The notes: generated by a model not told the origin, from the sequence alone. 64,000 bases of DNA from Flaccisagitta enflata (GCA_965153355.1 OZ231128.1:7440001-7504000), one strand, 5' to 3'; shown: positions 1 to 13,358, numbered from the stretch's first letter. Translations and numbers: made by a program.

Positions 1-516
1 TTAAGACTGGTTCATGTCTGATTTATGTCTGGTTTAGGTCTGGGTAAGGTCTGGTTTAGGTCTGGTCTATGTCTGGTTTTTGTCTGGTTTATGTTTGATT
101 TAGGTCTGATTTAGGTCTGGTTTTGGTCTGGTTTTGGTCTGGTTTTGGTCTGGTTTAATTCTGGTTTGAGTCTGGTTTGAGCCTGGTTTGAGCCTGGTTT
201 GAGCCTGGTTTCGGTCTGGTTTAAGTCTGGTTTGAGTCTGGTTTGAGTCTGGTTTGAGTCTGATTTGAGTCTGGTTTGAGTTTGGCTTAAATCTGGTTTA
301 TGTCTGGTTTATGTCTGGTTTATGTCTGGTTTATGTCTGATTTAGGTCTGGTTTCGGTCTGGTTTAATTCTGGTTTGAGTCTGGTTTGAGTCTGGTTTGG
401 GTCTTCTTGGGTTGCGTTTAAGTCTGGTTTTTGATAAAAAGATACAATAAGGAGTCAGGTCAGTTCAGCTATTTTTGTCCTGCACGCGACTTATAGGTGT
501 TGGCCTTGTTTTAATA
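1..516 (-). mobile_element. HINE/pearl-like element, truncated by window start, with 10-11 nt core minisatellite
   Basis: Positions 1-430 are a minisatellite of about 10-11 nt (variants of GTCTGGTTTA). It is followed by a shared end module: GCACGCGACTTATAGG near 483, then TTGGCCTTGTTTT ending near 516. The same end module closes the element at 32458-32812, which also has a roughly 10-nt core. I therefore read the array as the core of a hairpin-ended element whose hairpin lies left of the window. No coding capacity is visible. The class assignment is by architecture only. Confidence 0.6.
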
Positions 517-722
517 GAATTCACGCGTGTTCACCGTGTTTCCGGCTTTGTCCGTCCGTCCGTCCGTCAGTTCGTCTGTCGGTTCGTCCGTCGGTGCGTC
601 CGTCGGTCCGTCCGTCGGTCTGTCCGTCCGTGAGCACGAGTCGAAAAGTGTGAAAACGCGCATTTCCACCCCTGCCCAACTGTCCGCAACTGGTGGCCGT
701 GTATCCGGCCTTGTTTCCTTTT
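516..722 (-). mobile_element. HINE/pearl-like element, short copy
   Basis: This begins right after the previous copy with a degenerate hairpin (CACGCGTGTTCACCGTG), followed by CGGCTTTGTCCGTCCG. A CGTC/GGTC tetranucleotide core fills 545-640. The far end reads CTGCCCAACTGTCCGC, then GTGTATCCGGCCTTGTTT. These modules recur in the same order in more than a dozen places in the window. Two copies abut here in the same orientation. Confidence 0.65.
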
Positions 723-762
723 TCCTTGTCCTTCTTTTGTTGCTCACGCCCTATTGTTTATA

Positions 763-770
763 GTTTGTCA

Positions 771-845
<75 letters not shown>
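763..845. repeat. (TCTG)n microsatellite
   Basis: A nearly pure CTGT run of about 80 nt, directly downstream of the HINE-like end. It may have grown from that element's tetranucleotide core. Confidence 0.9.
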
Positions 846-846
<1 letters not shown>

Positions 847-1092
847 TCTATCCTTTTTGCTCTCTTTGGGCTAAATCTATCTCTACCAATATGTCCATTT
901 GGCTGCTGCAACGTTAATCTCACTTTCTCACTCTTGGTCCGTGATTTTTTGGTTATTTACAGTGTTATAAGTCATTGTTAGGTATGTAAGTTTATGATAC
1001 TGTCATTGGGTTTAAAAGCCCTTGTTACAGTTCACAGAATGGTAAAAAAGGTTCTTTGACTCTCGATGTATCTAAATGTAAAAAGAAAATGG
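846..1092. other. Unassigned sequence
   Basis: No open frame of substance, tandem repeat or paired terminus is visible. This is the flank of the hAT-like insertion. Confidence 0.5.
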
Positions 1093-1283
1093 TATGTAAG
1101 CAGAGATTAGGTATCGAGACCCGGCAATCCATGTATTGGTGCGGTCAAATGGGATAACGGATAACGGAAAATTCACCATGAAAACCGATCGCTCCTCTTC
1201 CTCTTCCTCCTCTTCCTCCTCCTTTTCCTTCCCCCTCCACTCTTCTATTCTTCCAAGATCCTTTGTTTCTTAAAGTCGATCTG

Positions 1284-1361
<78 letters not shown>

Positions 1362-1591
1362 ACAGTGTTTTGGCGAATGTATATCACAAGGATCATCATG
1401 AGTCAAATGCAATGAACCTTATACAAAATCTGTTCCTTCTACATTTACATGAATAACGTGTAACCTTGTTTTGAATAGCGTCCAGTTATTTAGGGATAAC
1501 GAACTTCGTATAAAATGGCGGATTTTTACCATATAACGACCTCATAACGCCTGACTACTGACATACAGTAACGCAAATCTCTGTATGTAAG
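1093..1591 (+). mobile_element. hAT-like MITE copy 1 with 8-bp TSD
   Basis: The element is 1101-1583 (483 nt), flanked by a perfect 8-bp direct repeat TATGTAAG (1093-1100 and 1584-1591). The termini are inverted: CAGAGATT at the left and AATCTCTG at the right. An 8-bp duplication plus a CAGAG-type terminus is the classic hAT signature (hobo also begins CAGAGA). The interior holds a GGA/CCT-rich tract and a (CT)n run (1290-1359), and has no transposase frame. An inverted copy lies at 52633-53057. Confidence 0.88.
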
Positions 1592-1909
1592 TCAATACTT
1601 AGCTGACTAGTTGATTTTGAGTAAAATAATTGGTTGTCGATCCTAACGTTAAACTGCAGTTATATAATACCGTGGTACTGCCCCTGCCCAGCCACCGGCA
1701 ATTTTCGCTCTGCATGGGGCTTATTCACGTCTCAGTTTATCTTTTCTGATCCTCATGTTTTGATTGACCAATGACTAGCTCTACAATTGATCAACGCACA
1801 ACACAACCAACGGATGAAGAGAACGATTCATTAATGAACCAAATGACAAACGGGCCGGCTGATTGACTCTTTGACATGGTACTCTTGCATTTCTTTTATA
1901 TATTTAAGT
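1592..1909. other. Unassigned sequence
   Basis: AT-rich, apparently low-copy sequence between two mobile elements. I see no gene or repeat here. Confidence 0.5.
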
Positions 1910-2130
1910 TATAGTAGATGTTGTCTAGACTTGGAAATACGGGGGAGCTCATAACCCGAGTATAGTGAGGGGACTGATATTTTGCTGATATAATGTATAG
2001 ACCTTAAGGGGTTGACGATAGGGTATGGCATCCCCCTACAGCTTACCCTAGGAAAAAAACTTTAAGTATAAAATTTTAGGATCAATCATTTATTTTGCAG
2101 AATTTCAGCTTCATCTATTTGCTTAAAGTG

Positions 2131-2226
2131 CAAAACCAGTCTAGGATTCGAATCTGGAACCTTTGACTAAATAAACTGTTCAAGGTAAACTCGCAGTCAA
2201 GTGAGTTAACCACTAGACCAATTCCG
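2131..2226 (-). other. tRNA-like (SINE-like) segment
   Basis: The minus strand has an A-box match TGGTCTAGTGG and a B-box match GATTCGAATCC about 66 nt apart. This is wider than in a class I tRNA. TTGACT and AGTCAA can pair as an extended anticodon stem enclosing about 28 nt. The T stem is imperfect, so it is probably a tRNA-derived SINE remnant or pseudogene rather than a working tRNA. It lies inside the outer foldback, beside the pogo-like insertion. Confidence 0.4.
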
Positions 2227-2234
2227 TAAGCTGA

Positions 2235-3361
<1,127 letters not shown>

Positions 3362-3542
3362 TGAGAAAGTGAATTTGATTTAGTATATTCAAAAGCATTT
3401 TCTATTTACAGACCTGCCATACCCCATCGTCAACCCTACGGGACATAAGCATTATACACACAGAGTTTTCGTTTCATTCGCGCAAATGGTAATTAGGATA
3501 TGAGGGCCCCCGTATTTCCAAGTATAGACGACATCTACTGTA

Positions 3543-4089
3543 TAACCTAGCTTCAAAGTAATTAGTTGAATATTTTAAAGTTTGTAACGTGTAAATCTCA
3601 AGACTCAGGCGTAGTACTGAAACATAATTAGATTACTAAGTACTAATGAACACCTGCCAATCTGTTTCATCACCGAAATGCGAGTGGAAAGACCGTTTGC
3701 CGAGAAAGACAAAACGACGAAGTCGAGTGAAATTTCGATGGCATCGTTGAGGCATATTTTGCAGCCCTATGATCATATGATGTCTTTTGCATGAGCTGTT
3801 TTCATAAATTTCGACACCCAAGTGAGATTCAATGAGCTTTGAGGTTCAGGTCCCAGACAACCGATAACAAAAGACCGTTTACAATTAACACTAGCGCCAC
3901 ATTTACATGGAAAATATCTCACATCATGAAGATTTGAAAGTACTAGTACTCAGAAGCAGGTTTATGGACCTGGAAATTCACCTCTGCTTTGCTCTTATAC
4001 TCAACCAAATTGAGACAGCAATTGAGTAGAGCATCGGGTACTGCTGATCATATGCGATCCCTGGATGACTTGTTATGGTAATGTGTTTT
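3543..4089. other. Unassigned sequence
   Basis: Mixed-composition sequence with only short open frames. No recognised gene, RNA or repeat. Confidence 0.5.
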
Positions 4090-4626
4090 TCCGCCTAAAT
4101 GTGGCGCGTGTGTTGCCTAAATGTGGCGCGTGTGTAGCTTAAATGTGGCGCGTGTGTTGCCTAAATGTGGCGCGTTTGTTGCCTAAATGTGGCGCGTATG
4201 TTGCCTGAATGTGGCGCGTGTGTTGCCCAAATGTGGCGCGTGTGTAGCTTAAATGTGGCGCGTGTGTTGCCTAAATGTGGCGCGTTTGTTGCCTAAATGT
4301 GGCGCGTTTGTTGCCTAAATGTGGCGCGTGTGTTTTGCCTAAATGTGGCGCATGTGTTGCCTAAATGTGGTGCGTGTGTTGCCTAAATGTGGCGCGTGTG
4401 TTTTGCCTAAATGTGGCGCGTGTGTTGCCTAAATGTGGCGCGTGTGTTTTGCCTAAATGTGGCGCGTTTGTTGCCTAAATATGGTGCGTGTGTTGCCAAA
4501 ATGTGGCACGTATGTTGCCTAAATGTGGCGTGTGTGTTGCCTGAATGTGGCGCGTGTGTTGCTTAAATGTGGCGTGTGTGTTGCCTAAATGTGGTGCGTG
4601 TGTTGCCTAAATGTAGCGCGTGTGTT
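4090..4626. repeat. 22-nt minisatellite
   Basis: About 24 head-to-tail units with core GCCTAAATGTGGCGCGTGTG. Units vary mainly at GCGCGTGTG/GCGCGTTTG and by TTTT insertions. The GC-rich core contrasts with the AT-rich flanks. Confidence 0.95.
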
Positions 4627-4829
4627 ACGTTGCCTTTGTACAAAAAATGCACCAACGCGAAAACAAAGAAATCGTGAGAAAAAAAAAAAACTTGCCACGA
4701 AAATGGTGCCCATAAACTGTGAAACCAGGAGAATACAAAGAAAAGGAATAAAAAGGAAAAATGGGAAAAAAGAGGGTGAAGCGAACATTATTTGTTTTTT
4801 AACAAATTCAACTTCCTTAAGACTCATTC

Positions 4830-5660
4830 GCTCATTTATTCATTCATTTCTTCCATCATCCATTTATTACTCTTCATTCATTCATTCATTCATTCATTCA
4901 GTAATTCTTCAATTCATTCATCCTTTTATTTCTTTGTTCTTCCATTTATCTATTCTTTGAAACATTCCTTCACTCCTTCATTTATTCATTCATTCATTCA
5001 TTCATTCATTCATTCATTCATTCATTCATTCATTCATTCATTCATTCATTCATTCATTCATTCATTCATTTAATGATTCTTTCAACCATTCACTCGTTCA
5101 TTCATTCATTCATTCATTCATTCACCAGTCATTCAAATTGTGGAGAGGCGGAATGTCTGAAATCTCTTTAATGTTCTGATTAAGAAAACCCATCTGCCTC
5201 TCGGAAGCTTGGAGGAATTTGAACACCTGTCATTCACTTATTCATTAATTCCCTGATTGATTGATTCATTAATTCATTTAACCTTTCATTTCTTTGTGCT
5301 TTTAATCATTGATTCATTCATTCTTTCAAACATTCATTCATTTTTTCAAACACTCATTTATTCATTCATTCATTCATTCATTCATTCGTTCATTCATTCA
5401 TTCATTCATTCATTCATTCATTCATTCATTCATTCATTCATCTACTTATTCTGTTATTCATTCAATAGTAATTTCAACAATTCATTCTTTCATTCATTCA
5501 TTCTATTCATTCGTTAATTTATTCATTGACTTATTCATTCATTGACTTATTCATTCATCGGTTCGGTCATCAATTTATACAATCTTTCATTTCTTTGCTC
5601 ATTCATTCATTCATTCATTCATTCATTTATTCATTCATTCATTCATTCATTTATTAATCT
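4830..5660. repeat. (ATTC)n microsatellite cluster
   Basis: Several CATT runs (4870-4905, 4978-5070, 5095-5125, 5355-5445, 5600-5655) separated by imperfect CATT-rich sequence. A non-repetitive stretch at 5130-5230 interrupts them. Confidence 0.95.
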
Positions 5661-5858
5661 ATCTTCTTATTCTGTTCTCCATTTATTCTATCTTGTATCC
5701 ATTGCCTTACCGTGAACACTGCCAAAAGCCAGATAAGAAGGGAAGAAGAAAAGTTAAGGGAAATGAGCATTGGGTAATGTATCGGAAAAGGGTTAAGGCA
5801 AATCGGAAAAACAAAGATGTAAATATCTTCACAAGAAAGGACAGGGAAAACGCACGGG

Positions 5859-5964
<106 letters not shown>

Positions 5965-6069
5965 TGTCACAGAGAGTTTGAAGAAATAGTTAATAAGCGG
6001 GCAGTTAAGCGGACAGAAGAGACAGAAGAGCGGACAGAAGAAAAATCTCAAATTGCGGTCTGAGCACAA

Positions 6070-6366
<297 letters not shown>

Positions 6367-6495
6367 AGTCAAAAGAGCAAGTTTTTTGTTTTGGTTTTCC
6401 CCTCGCGGACTTTCAGCTGTTGCCATTACAGCTGTTAACCCGATTTTATACACCCCCGCCCTGGTAGACTGGAAGTGCAACGCCGCTACTGTTAA

Positions 6496-7080
6496 TGCTG
6501 CTGCCGCCACCACCACCTTCACCACCACCTCCACCAAGTCCACCCCCACCACCACCACCACCACCACCCCTACCACCACCACCACCGCTACCACCACCAC
6601 TACCAACATCACCACCACCACCACTTCCACCACCACCATCTCCACCACCACCATCATCACCACCACCACCACCACCACCACCACCACCACCACCACCACC
6701 ACCACCACTACCACCACTACACCACCACCACCACCACCACCACCACCACCACCACCACCACCACCACCACCACCACCACCACCACCACCACCACCACCAC
6801 CACCACCACCACCACCACCACCACCACCATCACCAAAACCACCATCACCACCACCACCATCACCACCACTACACTACCGCCACCACCACCTCCACCACCA
6901 CCACCACCACTACCGCTACTGCCAGATTCGCGGCCGCTACGACTGTGGTCACTGTCATGTCGCTTCCGCTTAAGCAGTGCCGCCGCCACCACCACCACCA
7001 CCACCACCACCACCACCGCCACCCCGACCCCCACCTCTGCCACCACCACGACCTCCACCACTGCCACCACCGCCACTGCC
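6496..7080. repeat. (CCA)n microsatellite with flanking imperfect CCR/CCT triplets
   Basis: A long pure CCA core (about 6720-6828) lies within roughly 580 nt of imperfect triplets, with a second block at 6985-7070. Poly-Pro, poly-Thr and poly-His frames on one strand and poly-Val and poly-Gly frames on the other follow from the triplet period and do not indicate a gene. Confidence 0.95.
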
Positions 7081-7244
7081 ATAATAACAGCAGCAGCAGC
7101 AGCGTTCCTGCTGCGGCTGATACCAACTGTGGCAGAGTCTGCGCATCTGACTCTGCCGCTGCCGCCGCCGACTCTGGCCATGGCAGCGCAGCAAAACAAA
7201 CGCCTAACTAATGTTCAAACCATTTTCTTTTGTTTTTCCCTTCT

Positions 7245-7469
7245 TTCTGCAACGCGACTCTGCACCCCGCTATGTAGGTTGGTCGGTCGGTCGGTCGGTC
7301 GGTCGGTCGGTCGGTTTGTTGGTTGGTCGGTCGGTCGGTCCCCTTTTTACTTTTTCGACGTTTTTGAGCTTTTTGAGCATATGGCTCCTGCCCAGATGCC
7401 CTAGTGACCTCCAGCACTGATCCTGCACATCCGCACGCGACTAGGGTAGCCGCGTATCCGGCCTTGTTT
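7245..7469 (-). mobile_element. HINE/pearl-like element with GGTC core
   Basis: Starts with a degraded hairpin (AACGCGACTCTGCACCCCGC) and has a GGTC tetranucleotide core at 7278-7340. It ends with CTCCTGCCCAGATGCC, GCACGCGACTAGGGTAGCC and TATCCGGCCTTGTTT. Module order is the same as in the other family members. Confidence 0.75.
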
Positions 7470-7580
7470 CTTTCTTTGTCTCTGTTTTCTTTATTTCTTT
7501 CTAAGTAGCGACTCTATTTAATTTGCTGACTATTAGGTTGGTCCATCCGTCTACCCGACTGTCTGTAAAAGTAATTCATC

Positions 7581-7660
7581 TTTTTTTAGTCGCGTGCTAC
7601 GCGACTCAAGCACTCAGAGTCAGATTTAACTTTTATGGTCTTGTGTGACTTTTTGTAGTT
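7581..7660 (-). mobile_element. Solo hairpin end of HINE-like family
   Basis: A T run is followed by the hairpin AGTCGCGTGCTACGCGACT (7588-7606). No matching opposite end is evident nearby, so this is probably a truncated copy. Confidence 0.5.
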
Positions 7661-7759
7661 CTTCCTGTTCATTTTTAGTCCCTTTGTTGTAAAGCGAACA
7701 AAAAAGCTAACAGAAACTCTTTTTCATTGATTCCAGATGTCAACTGTCCTTGCTAAAGA

Positions 7760-7761
<2 letters not shown>

Positions 7762-7825
<64 letters not shown>

Positions 7826-7925
7826 ATTGTAAAAGAACAAAAACGATAAGAAAGATGAGGATGAGGATACAAGAGAAGAAGAAGAAGAAGAAGAACAACA
7901 ACAACAACAACAACAACGAAAGAAT
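7762..7925. repeat. (CAA)n microsatellite and mixed A-rich triplets
   Basis: Pure CAA at about 7770-7822, then GAA and CAA triplets to about 7920. Apparent poly-Gln/Asn frames are repeat artefacts. Confidence 0.9.
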
Positions 7926-8368
7926 TGACAACAGCAACAACGACTCCTGTAGCAGGAACAAGAACATTAAAAGCATGAACAATAAGATCAACAAGCTTTA
8001 CCAACACCGACCACAGCAACAACAATGATATCGCGAAAAAATAAAGGTAAATGCTTCGGACTTCTATGACAACATCAAAGTAAACACTAAACAGAAAAAG
8101 AATAAAAAGGATAAAAAAAAAGGAAGAAAAAAAAAAAAGAAAAAAAAAATCTGGACCGCATCTGTTATCTGTTGAAAAATCCGTCACTTCTGTCTCTAAC
8201 GTCGCTTCTGTTTGACTCACATATGGGAAGCTTTATTCATTCGCTTTCTATCATTCAAATGAGCATTTCAATATGCAACTGATGCAAAGACCCAATCTGT
8301 GTCTGCAATTCAACGTGGTTGTCTGCTTTTGTGTGAAAGTCACCATCGAGTTGAATGTTTTATTTGGT

Positions 8369-9172
<804 letters not shown>

Positions 9173-9348
9173 TTGTTTTGTCTTGTTTTGTCTTGTTTTT
9201 TTGTTTGGCTTCCGGCTAAAGGCAAAAACTAGTCGTGTATTGTTGTTTTTACAACGTGTATCAAACTTTGTGGGTGGAAAGTGTAAAAAAGGCGGGATCC
9301 TCCTTCACTGTTATGCTTAGAGATTATTAGAGCTGAAAAAAAAAAAAC

Positions 9349-9570
9349 GGCCAACACCTTACCGTCGCGTGCGGTTGTTCAGACCATAAGACTAGAAGAC
9401 TAAAAGACTAAAAGACTGAGAGACCAAAAGACTAAAAGACTAAAAGACCAAATGTAAATTGGCTCAAAATAACGTAAAATGACAGAAAAAGCTAAGTGTG
9501 ACGACGGACTGACGGACCGACAGACAGACGGACAGAGCGGGTCATAAAGTCGCTTTTACGCGACTAAAAA
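9349..9570 (+). mobile_element. HINE/pearl-like element with 10-nt core repeat
   Basis: Begins GGCCAACACCTTACCGTCGC, has an AAAAGACTAA-type array (9390-9440) and a GACG/GACA tract (9500-9535). It ends with the hairpin AGTCGCTTTTACGCGACT (9548-9565) followed by AAAAA. Both ends match the family, and the core is private to this copy. Confidence 0.72.
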
Positions 9571-9719
9571 GAATGAAAACAGAGTAGAGAGAAAAAAAGA
9601 ATAGAAGAGTGAAAGAGAGAGAAAAAAGAAAGCATATAAAAATGAAGGAAAAAGAGGGCAAAATTGAATTCTGCTCACATTCTTTTATTGATTCAAAAGT
9701 GGCGGTCTAGAAGCAAAGG

Positions 9720-9855
9720 AGAGGGAGAGGAGGAGGAGGAAGAGGAGGGAAGAGGGGGGAGGAGAAGAGGGGTAGGAAGGGGAGAAGGGAGAGGAAGAGG
9801 AGGAAGAATAGAGAGGAGATAAGGAGAGGACACTTGAGGGAAGAAAGGGGTATTG

Positions 9856-9899
<44 letters not shown>

Positions 9900-9904
9900 A
9901 GGGA

Positions 9905-9963
<59 letters not shown>

Positions 9964-9985
9964 AGAGAGAGAGAGAGAGTAGATA
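9720..9985. repeat. Purine tract and (GA)n microsatellite
   Basis: GGA/AGG-rich purine sequence (9720-9835), then GA runs (9860-9980) with GGGAGA interruptions. Confidence 0.9.
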
Positions 9986-10089
9986 AGGAGGGGTTGTTTG
10001 AAGAAGGGAAAAGGAGACAGTAAAATGGGAGGAAGATCAAACGGCAGAAAAATGATAATAATAAGGTGTCAAAAGAAAAATATGAAATA

Positions 10090-10860
10090 GAAAAGTGGTC
10101 TTAGAAGGGCAATACTGGCAAAAGTGGTCTGAGAAGGTCAGAAGGGCGATACTGACATAAAGTGGTCTGAGAAGGGCAATACTGGCAAAAGGGGTCTCAG
10201 AAGGGCAATACTGGCAACTAGTCATCCAAGGATCGCACATGGTCAGCGGTACCCGATGCCCTGCTTGGGGTGACCAAGAGAAGTCGTGGAGTGAGAGCAG
10301 GGCAGCGGCCCCAAAGGGCCGATGTCCTGTAGGACACAGGGGGGAATTTCCAGACGTCCTGAGGGGGAATATAGCAGGCCTAAGAGGTAATTGAGGCGGG
10401 GTTTGAGGTCTGGGGGGAAGATTTATGCCTGAAGATTAGATTTGAGGTCTGGGGGCAGGCTTTAGGCCTTGGGGGCAGATTTGAGGCCTGGAGGGCTGAT
10501 TTGAGGCCTGGAATGCTGATTTGAGGTCAGAAGAGCGGATTTGAGGCCTTGAGAGCTGATTTGAGGCCTTGAGAGCTGATTTGAGGCCTGGAGAGCTGAT
10601 TTGAGGCCCGGAGAGCTGATTTTAGGCCTGGAGGGCTAATTTGAGGGCTTAGAGGGCCTAAATCAGGCCTGAGAGTGAGAATATGAGGCCTCGATGGCCA
10701 ACCGGGGGGGGGACGGACGGAAGGACGGACGGACGGACGGACATATGGAAATTCCCCCCTGTGTCCTACAGGACATCGGCCCTTTGGGGCCGCTGCCCAA
10801 AAAGTGGTCTGAGAAGGGCAATACTGGCAAAAGTGGTCTGAGAAGGGCAATATGTGGTCA
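10090..10860 (+). mobile_element. Second hairpin-ended family, copy A, with 21-nt core minisatellite
   Basis: Repeats of AAGTGGTCTGAGAAGGGCAA flank the unit at 10093-10217 and 10800-10855. The left end runs through AGCAGGGCAGCGGCCCC and the hairpin TCCTGTAGGACACAGG. The core (10380-10690) consists of about 21-nt units of TTGAGGCCTGGAGAGCTGA, then a GGAC run. The right end is the inverse: CCTGTGTCCTACAGGACATC, then GGGGCCGCTGCCC. The two ends are long inverted repeats. No coding sequence. Confidence 0.75.
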
Positions 10861-11600
10861 GCGATACCCGTTGCCCTGCTTTGCATGATTTTGAATTGGA
10901 GTAAGAGGAAGCAGGGCAGCGGCCCCGAAGGGGACGAAGTCCTGTAGAACACAGGGGGACTTTTGTTCGTCGGTCCATCCATCCGTCCCCCCTAGGCTCT
11001 CTCAGGCCTGAAATCTGCCCTTTCAGGCCTGAAATCTACCCTCTCAAGTTTGAAATCTGCCCTCTCAGGCTTTGAATCTGAGAGGGCAGATTTCAGGCCT
11101 GAGAGGGCAGATTTCAGGCCTGAAAGGGCAGATTTCAGGCCAGAGAGAGCAGATTTCAGGCCAGAGAGGGCAGATTTCAGACCTGAGAGGGCAGATTTCA
11201 GGCCTAAGAGGGCAGATTTCAGGCCTGAGAGGATAGATTGAAGGCCTGAGAGGGCAGATTGAAGGGCTGAGAGGGCAGATTTCAGGCTTGAGAGGGCAGA
11301 TTTCAAGCCTGAGAAGGCAGATTTCAGGCCTGATTGGGCAGATTTCAGGCCTGAGAGAGCAGATTTCAGGCCTGAGAGGGCAGATTTAGGGCTTGAGAGG
11401 GCAGATTTAAGGCCTGAGAGGGCAGATTTCAGGCCTGAGGGGCCTGGGGGGGGACGAACGGACGGAAGGACGGAAGGACGAACAAAAGTCCCCCTGTGTT
11501 CTACAGGACTTCGTCACCTTCGGGGCCGCTGCCCAAAAAGTGGTCTGAGAAGGGCAATACTGGCAAAAAGTGGTCTGAGAAGGGCAATACTGGCCAAACG
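10861..11600 (+). mobile_element. Second hairpin-ended family, copy B
   Basis: Same plan as copy A but with its own matching ends: left GACGAAGTCCTGTAGAACAC, right GTGTTCTACAGGACTTCGTC. The core (10990-11445) is about 20 units of GGCCTGAGAGGGCAGATTT. The first few units are in the opposite orientation, with the switch near 11080. A GGACGAACGG tract precedes the right end. Confidence 0.78.
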
Positions 11601-11795
11601 GATTAGAATTAACATGTCACCCAAGGATCGCACATGGTCAGCGGTGCCTGAATCCCTGCTTGGAGTGATCAGTTGAAGAAGTGGAGTGAGAGTTGGGCAG
11701 CGGCCTCAAAGGGCCAATGTCCTGTAGAACACAGGGGAAATTTACCTCTGTGTCCTACAGGACATCAGTCCTTTGGGGCCGCTGCCCAAAAAGGC
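11601..11795 (+). mobile_element. Second hairpin-ended family, core-less copy C
   Basis: The left end (GATCGCACATGGTCAGCG, then GGGCAGCGGCCTCAAAGG and CCTGTAGAACACAGG) passes almost directly into the right end (CTGTGTCCTACAGGACATC, GGGGCCGCTGCCCAAAA). The 21-nt array is missing. This supports a modular structure of ends plus an optional tandem core. Confidence 0.7.
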
Positions 11796-12090
11796 TAAGT
11801 AGGCCAATGATGCGTCCTATATGAGTGAACATTAGTGTTCATGAATGAATGAATGATTGAGTGAATGATTAAATGAATGAATGAAACAAACCAAACCAAA
11901 AGACCAAAAGACAGACAGACAGACAGACATACCGACAGACCAATCCACTCATATAAATACGCTAGTAGAGATACAAGGACGTATATCAAAAAAGAATATT
12001 ATGATAAGGAGCAGAAAGAAAAAAAAAGTCAAAAATTCGGGGAAAAACGAAAATTGAAGGGGTAAAGAATTTGGAAACGGAGGACAAAGA
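11796..12090. other. Unassigned A-rich spacer
   Basis: Short AATG and CAGA repeats (11840-11880, 11905-11930) and A-rich sequence. No gene seen. Confidence 0.5.
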
Positions 12091-12666
12091 GCAATGCCGG
12101 ATACACGGCTAATAAGTAGTCGCTAGCGGGTGAGCAGGGGCAGTGTGCAGGTGGGCGGCGACAGACACATGGCAGGGCAGGAGCATTTATGCTCAGAAAT
12201 CACCTTTTCTACCGATTTCACGTCTTCCCAAATTTTGCTATACCGCTTGACAGACGACAGACGACAGAAGACAGACGACAGACGACAGATGACAGACGAC
12301 AGACCGACAGACGACAGACTACAGACGACAGACGACAGACGACAGACCGGCAGACGACAGACGACAGACCGACAGACGACAGACTACAGACGACAGATGA
12401 CAGACCTACAGACGACAGACAAGAGACAACAGACGACAGACGACAGATGACAGACGTCAGACGACAGACGACAGACGACAGACGACAGACGACAGACGAC
12501 AGACGACAGATACACAGACGACAGACCGACAGACGACAGACCGACAGACTACAGACGACAGACGACAGACGACAGACGACAGACGACAGACGACAGACGA
12601 CAGACCGGCAGACGACAGACGACAGACCGACAGACCTCGTTTGGCATCGAGCTACCGACTAAAAAG
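12091..12666 (+). mobile_element. HINE-like element with ACAGACG heptamer core
   Basis: Starts GCCGGATACACGGCTAA, then GTCGCTAGCGGGTGAGCAGG. The core (12248-12630) is an ACAGACG/CAGACCG heptanucleotide array. It ends in a degraded hairpin (GCATCGAGCTACCGACT) and AAAAA. The ends identify the family despite the weak hairpin. Confidence 0.65.
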
Positions 12667-12792
12667 GTAGAGGGAAAGATATTTCGGCTTTTACGTGAAT
12701 CTCATGTACTGTTTTCCCTCTTCTGAGACAAGATGACATGACGTGAGCTGAAATATGCAATCAAGTTAGAAATAGATTGTTGATGTAATTCG

Positions 12793-13148
12793 TTTTTAGG
12801 TGCGCCATAGCACCTCTATAACTAGCTCTGTCTGTCTGTTGGTTGGTCGGTTGGTTGGTCGGTCACGCTCGAGTTGAAAATCTCGAAAAGAAGCAAAAAT
12901 CACTGGAAATGATTCAGAAATATGCTAGGATGACTCCCAGATGCGCCATAGCGCGACTAGAAGAGGTTCTGTCCGTCTGTCCAATAATACAAAAGGTATG
13001 GGGAAAGGTCCGATAGAGCTCGGGATAGGTCTGATAGAGCTAGGGATAGCTCTGAAAGAGCTAGGGATAGTTCTGATGGAGCTAGGGATAGGTCTAAGAA
13101 TTAATAACGCCCGGCGCACCGTCTTGGCCCTTGTATCCGGCCTTGTTA
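12793..13148 (-). mobile_element. HINE-like element, variant hairpin subfamily, probably composite
   Basis: Begins TTTTTAGGTGCGCCATAGCACCT (hairpin AGGTGC/GCACCT). The right end carries the complementary GGCGCACC and then CCGGCCTTGTT. A second hairpin (GCGCCATAGCGC, about 12942) suggests two partial copies. A roughly 21-nt array of GATAGAGCTAGGGATAG lies at 13000-13100. Confidence 0.65.
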
Positions 13149-13199
13149 ATATCATTTCAATTATTGGGAAGCTTACCATGTAGGTACAAAAGTCAGTGC

Positions 13200-13305
13200 A
13201 GCAAGATGGGGAGAAACAGAAGGAAAAGGAGGAAGAGGAGGAGGAAGAGGAGAAGGTGGAAGAGGAGAGAGAGGAAGAGGAGAAGGAGGAAAGAGAGAGA
13301 GGTTG
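13200..13305. repeat. Purine (AGG/GAA) tract
   Basis: Purine-rich stretch of about 100 nt made of GGA and AGA triplets. A Lys/Arg-rich frame across it is compositional. Confidence 0.8.
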
Positions 13306-13358
13306 GAGTACCGGATATGAGAAACAAAATAGAGAGTAGAATACAAAAACATTTACAA

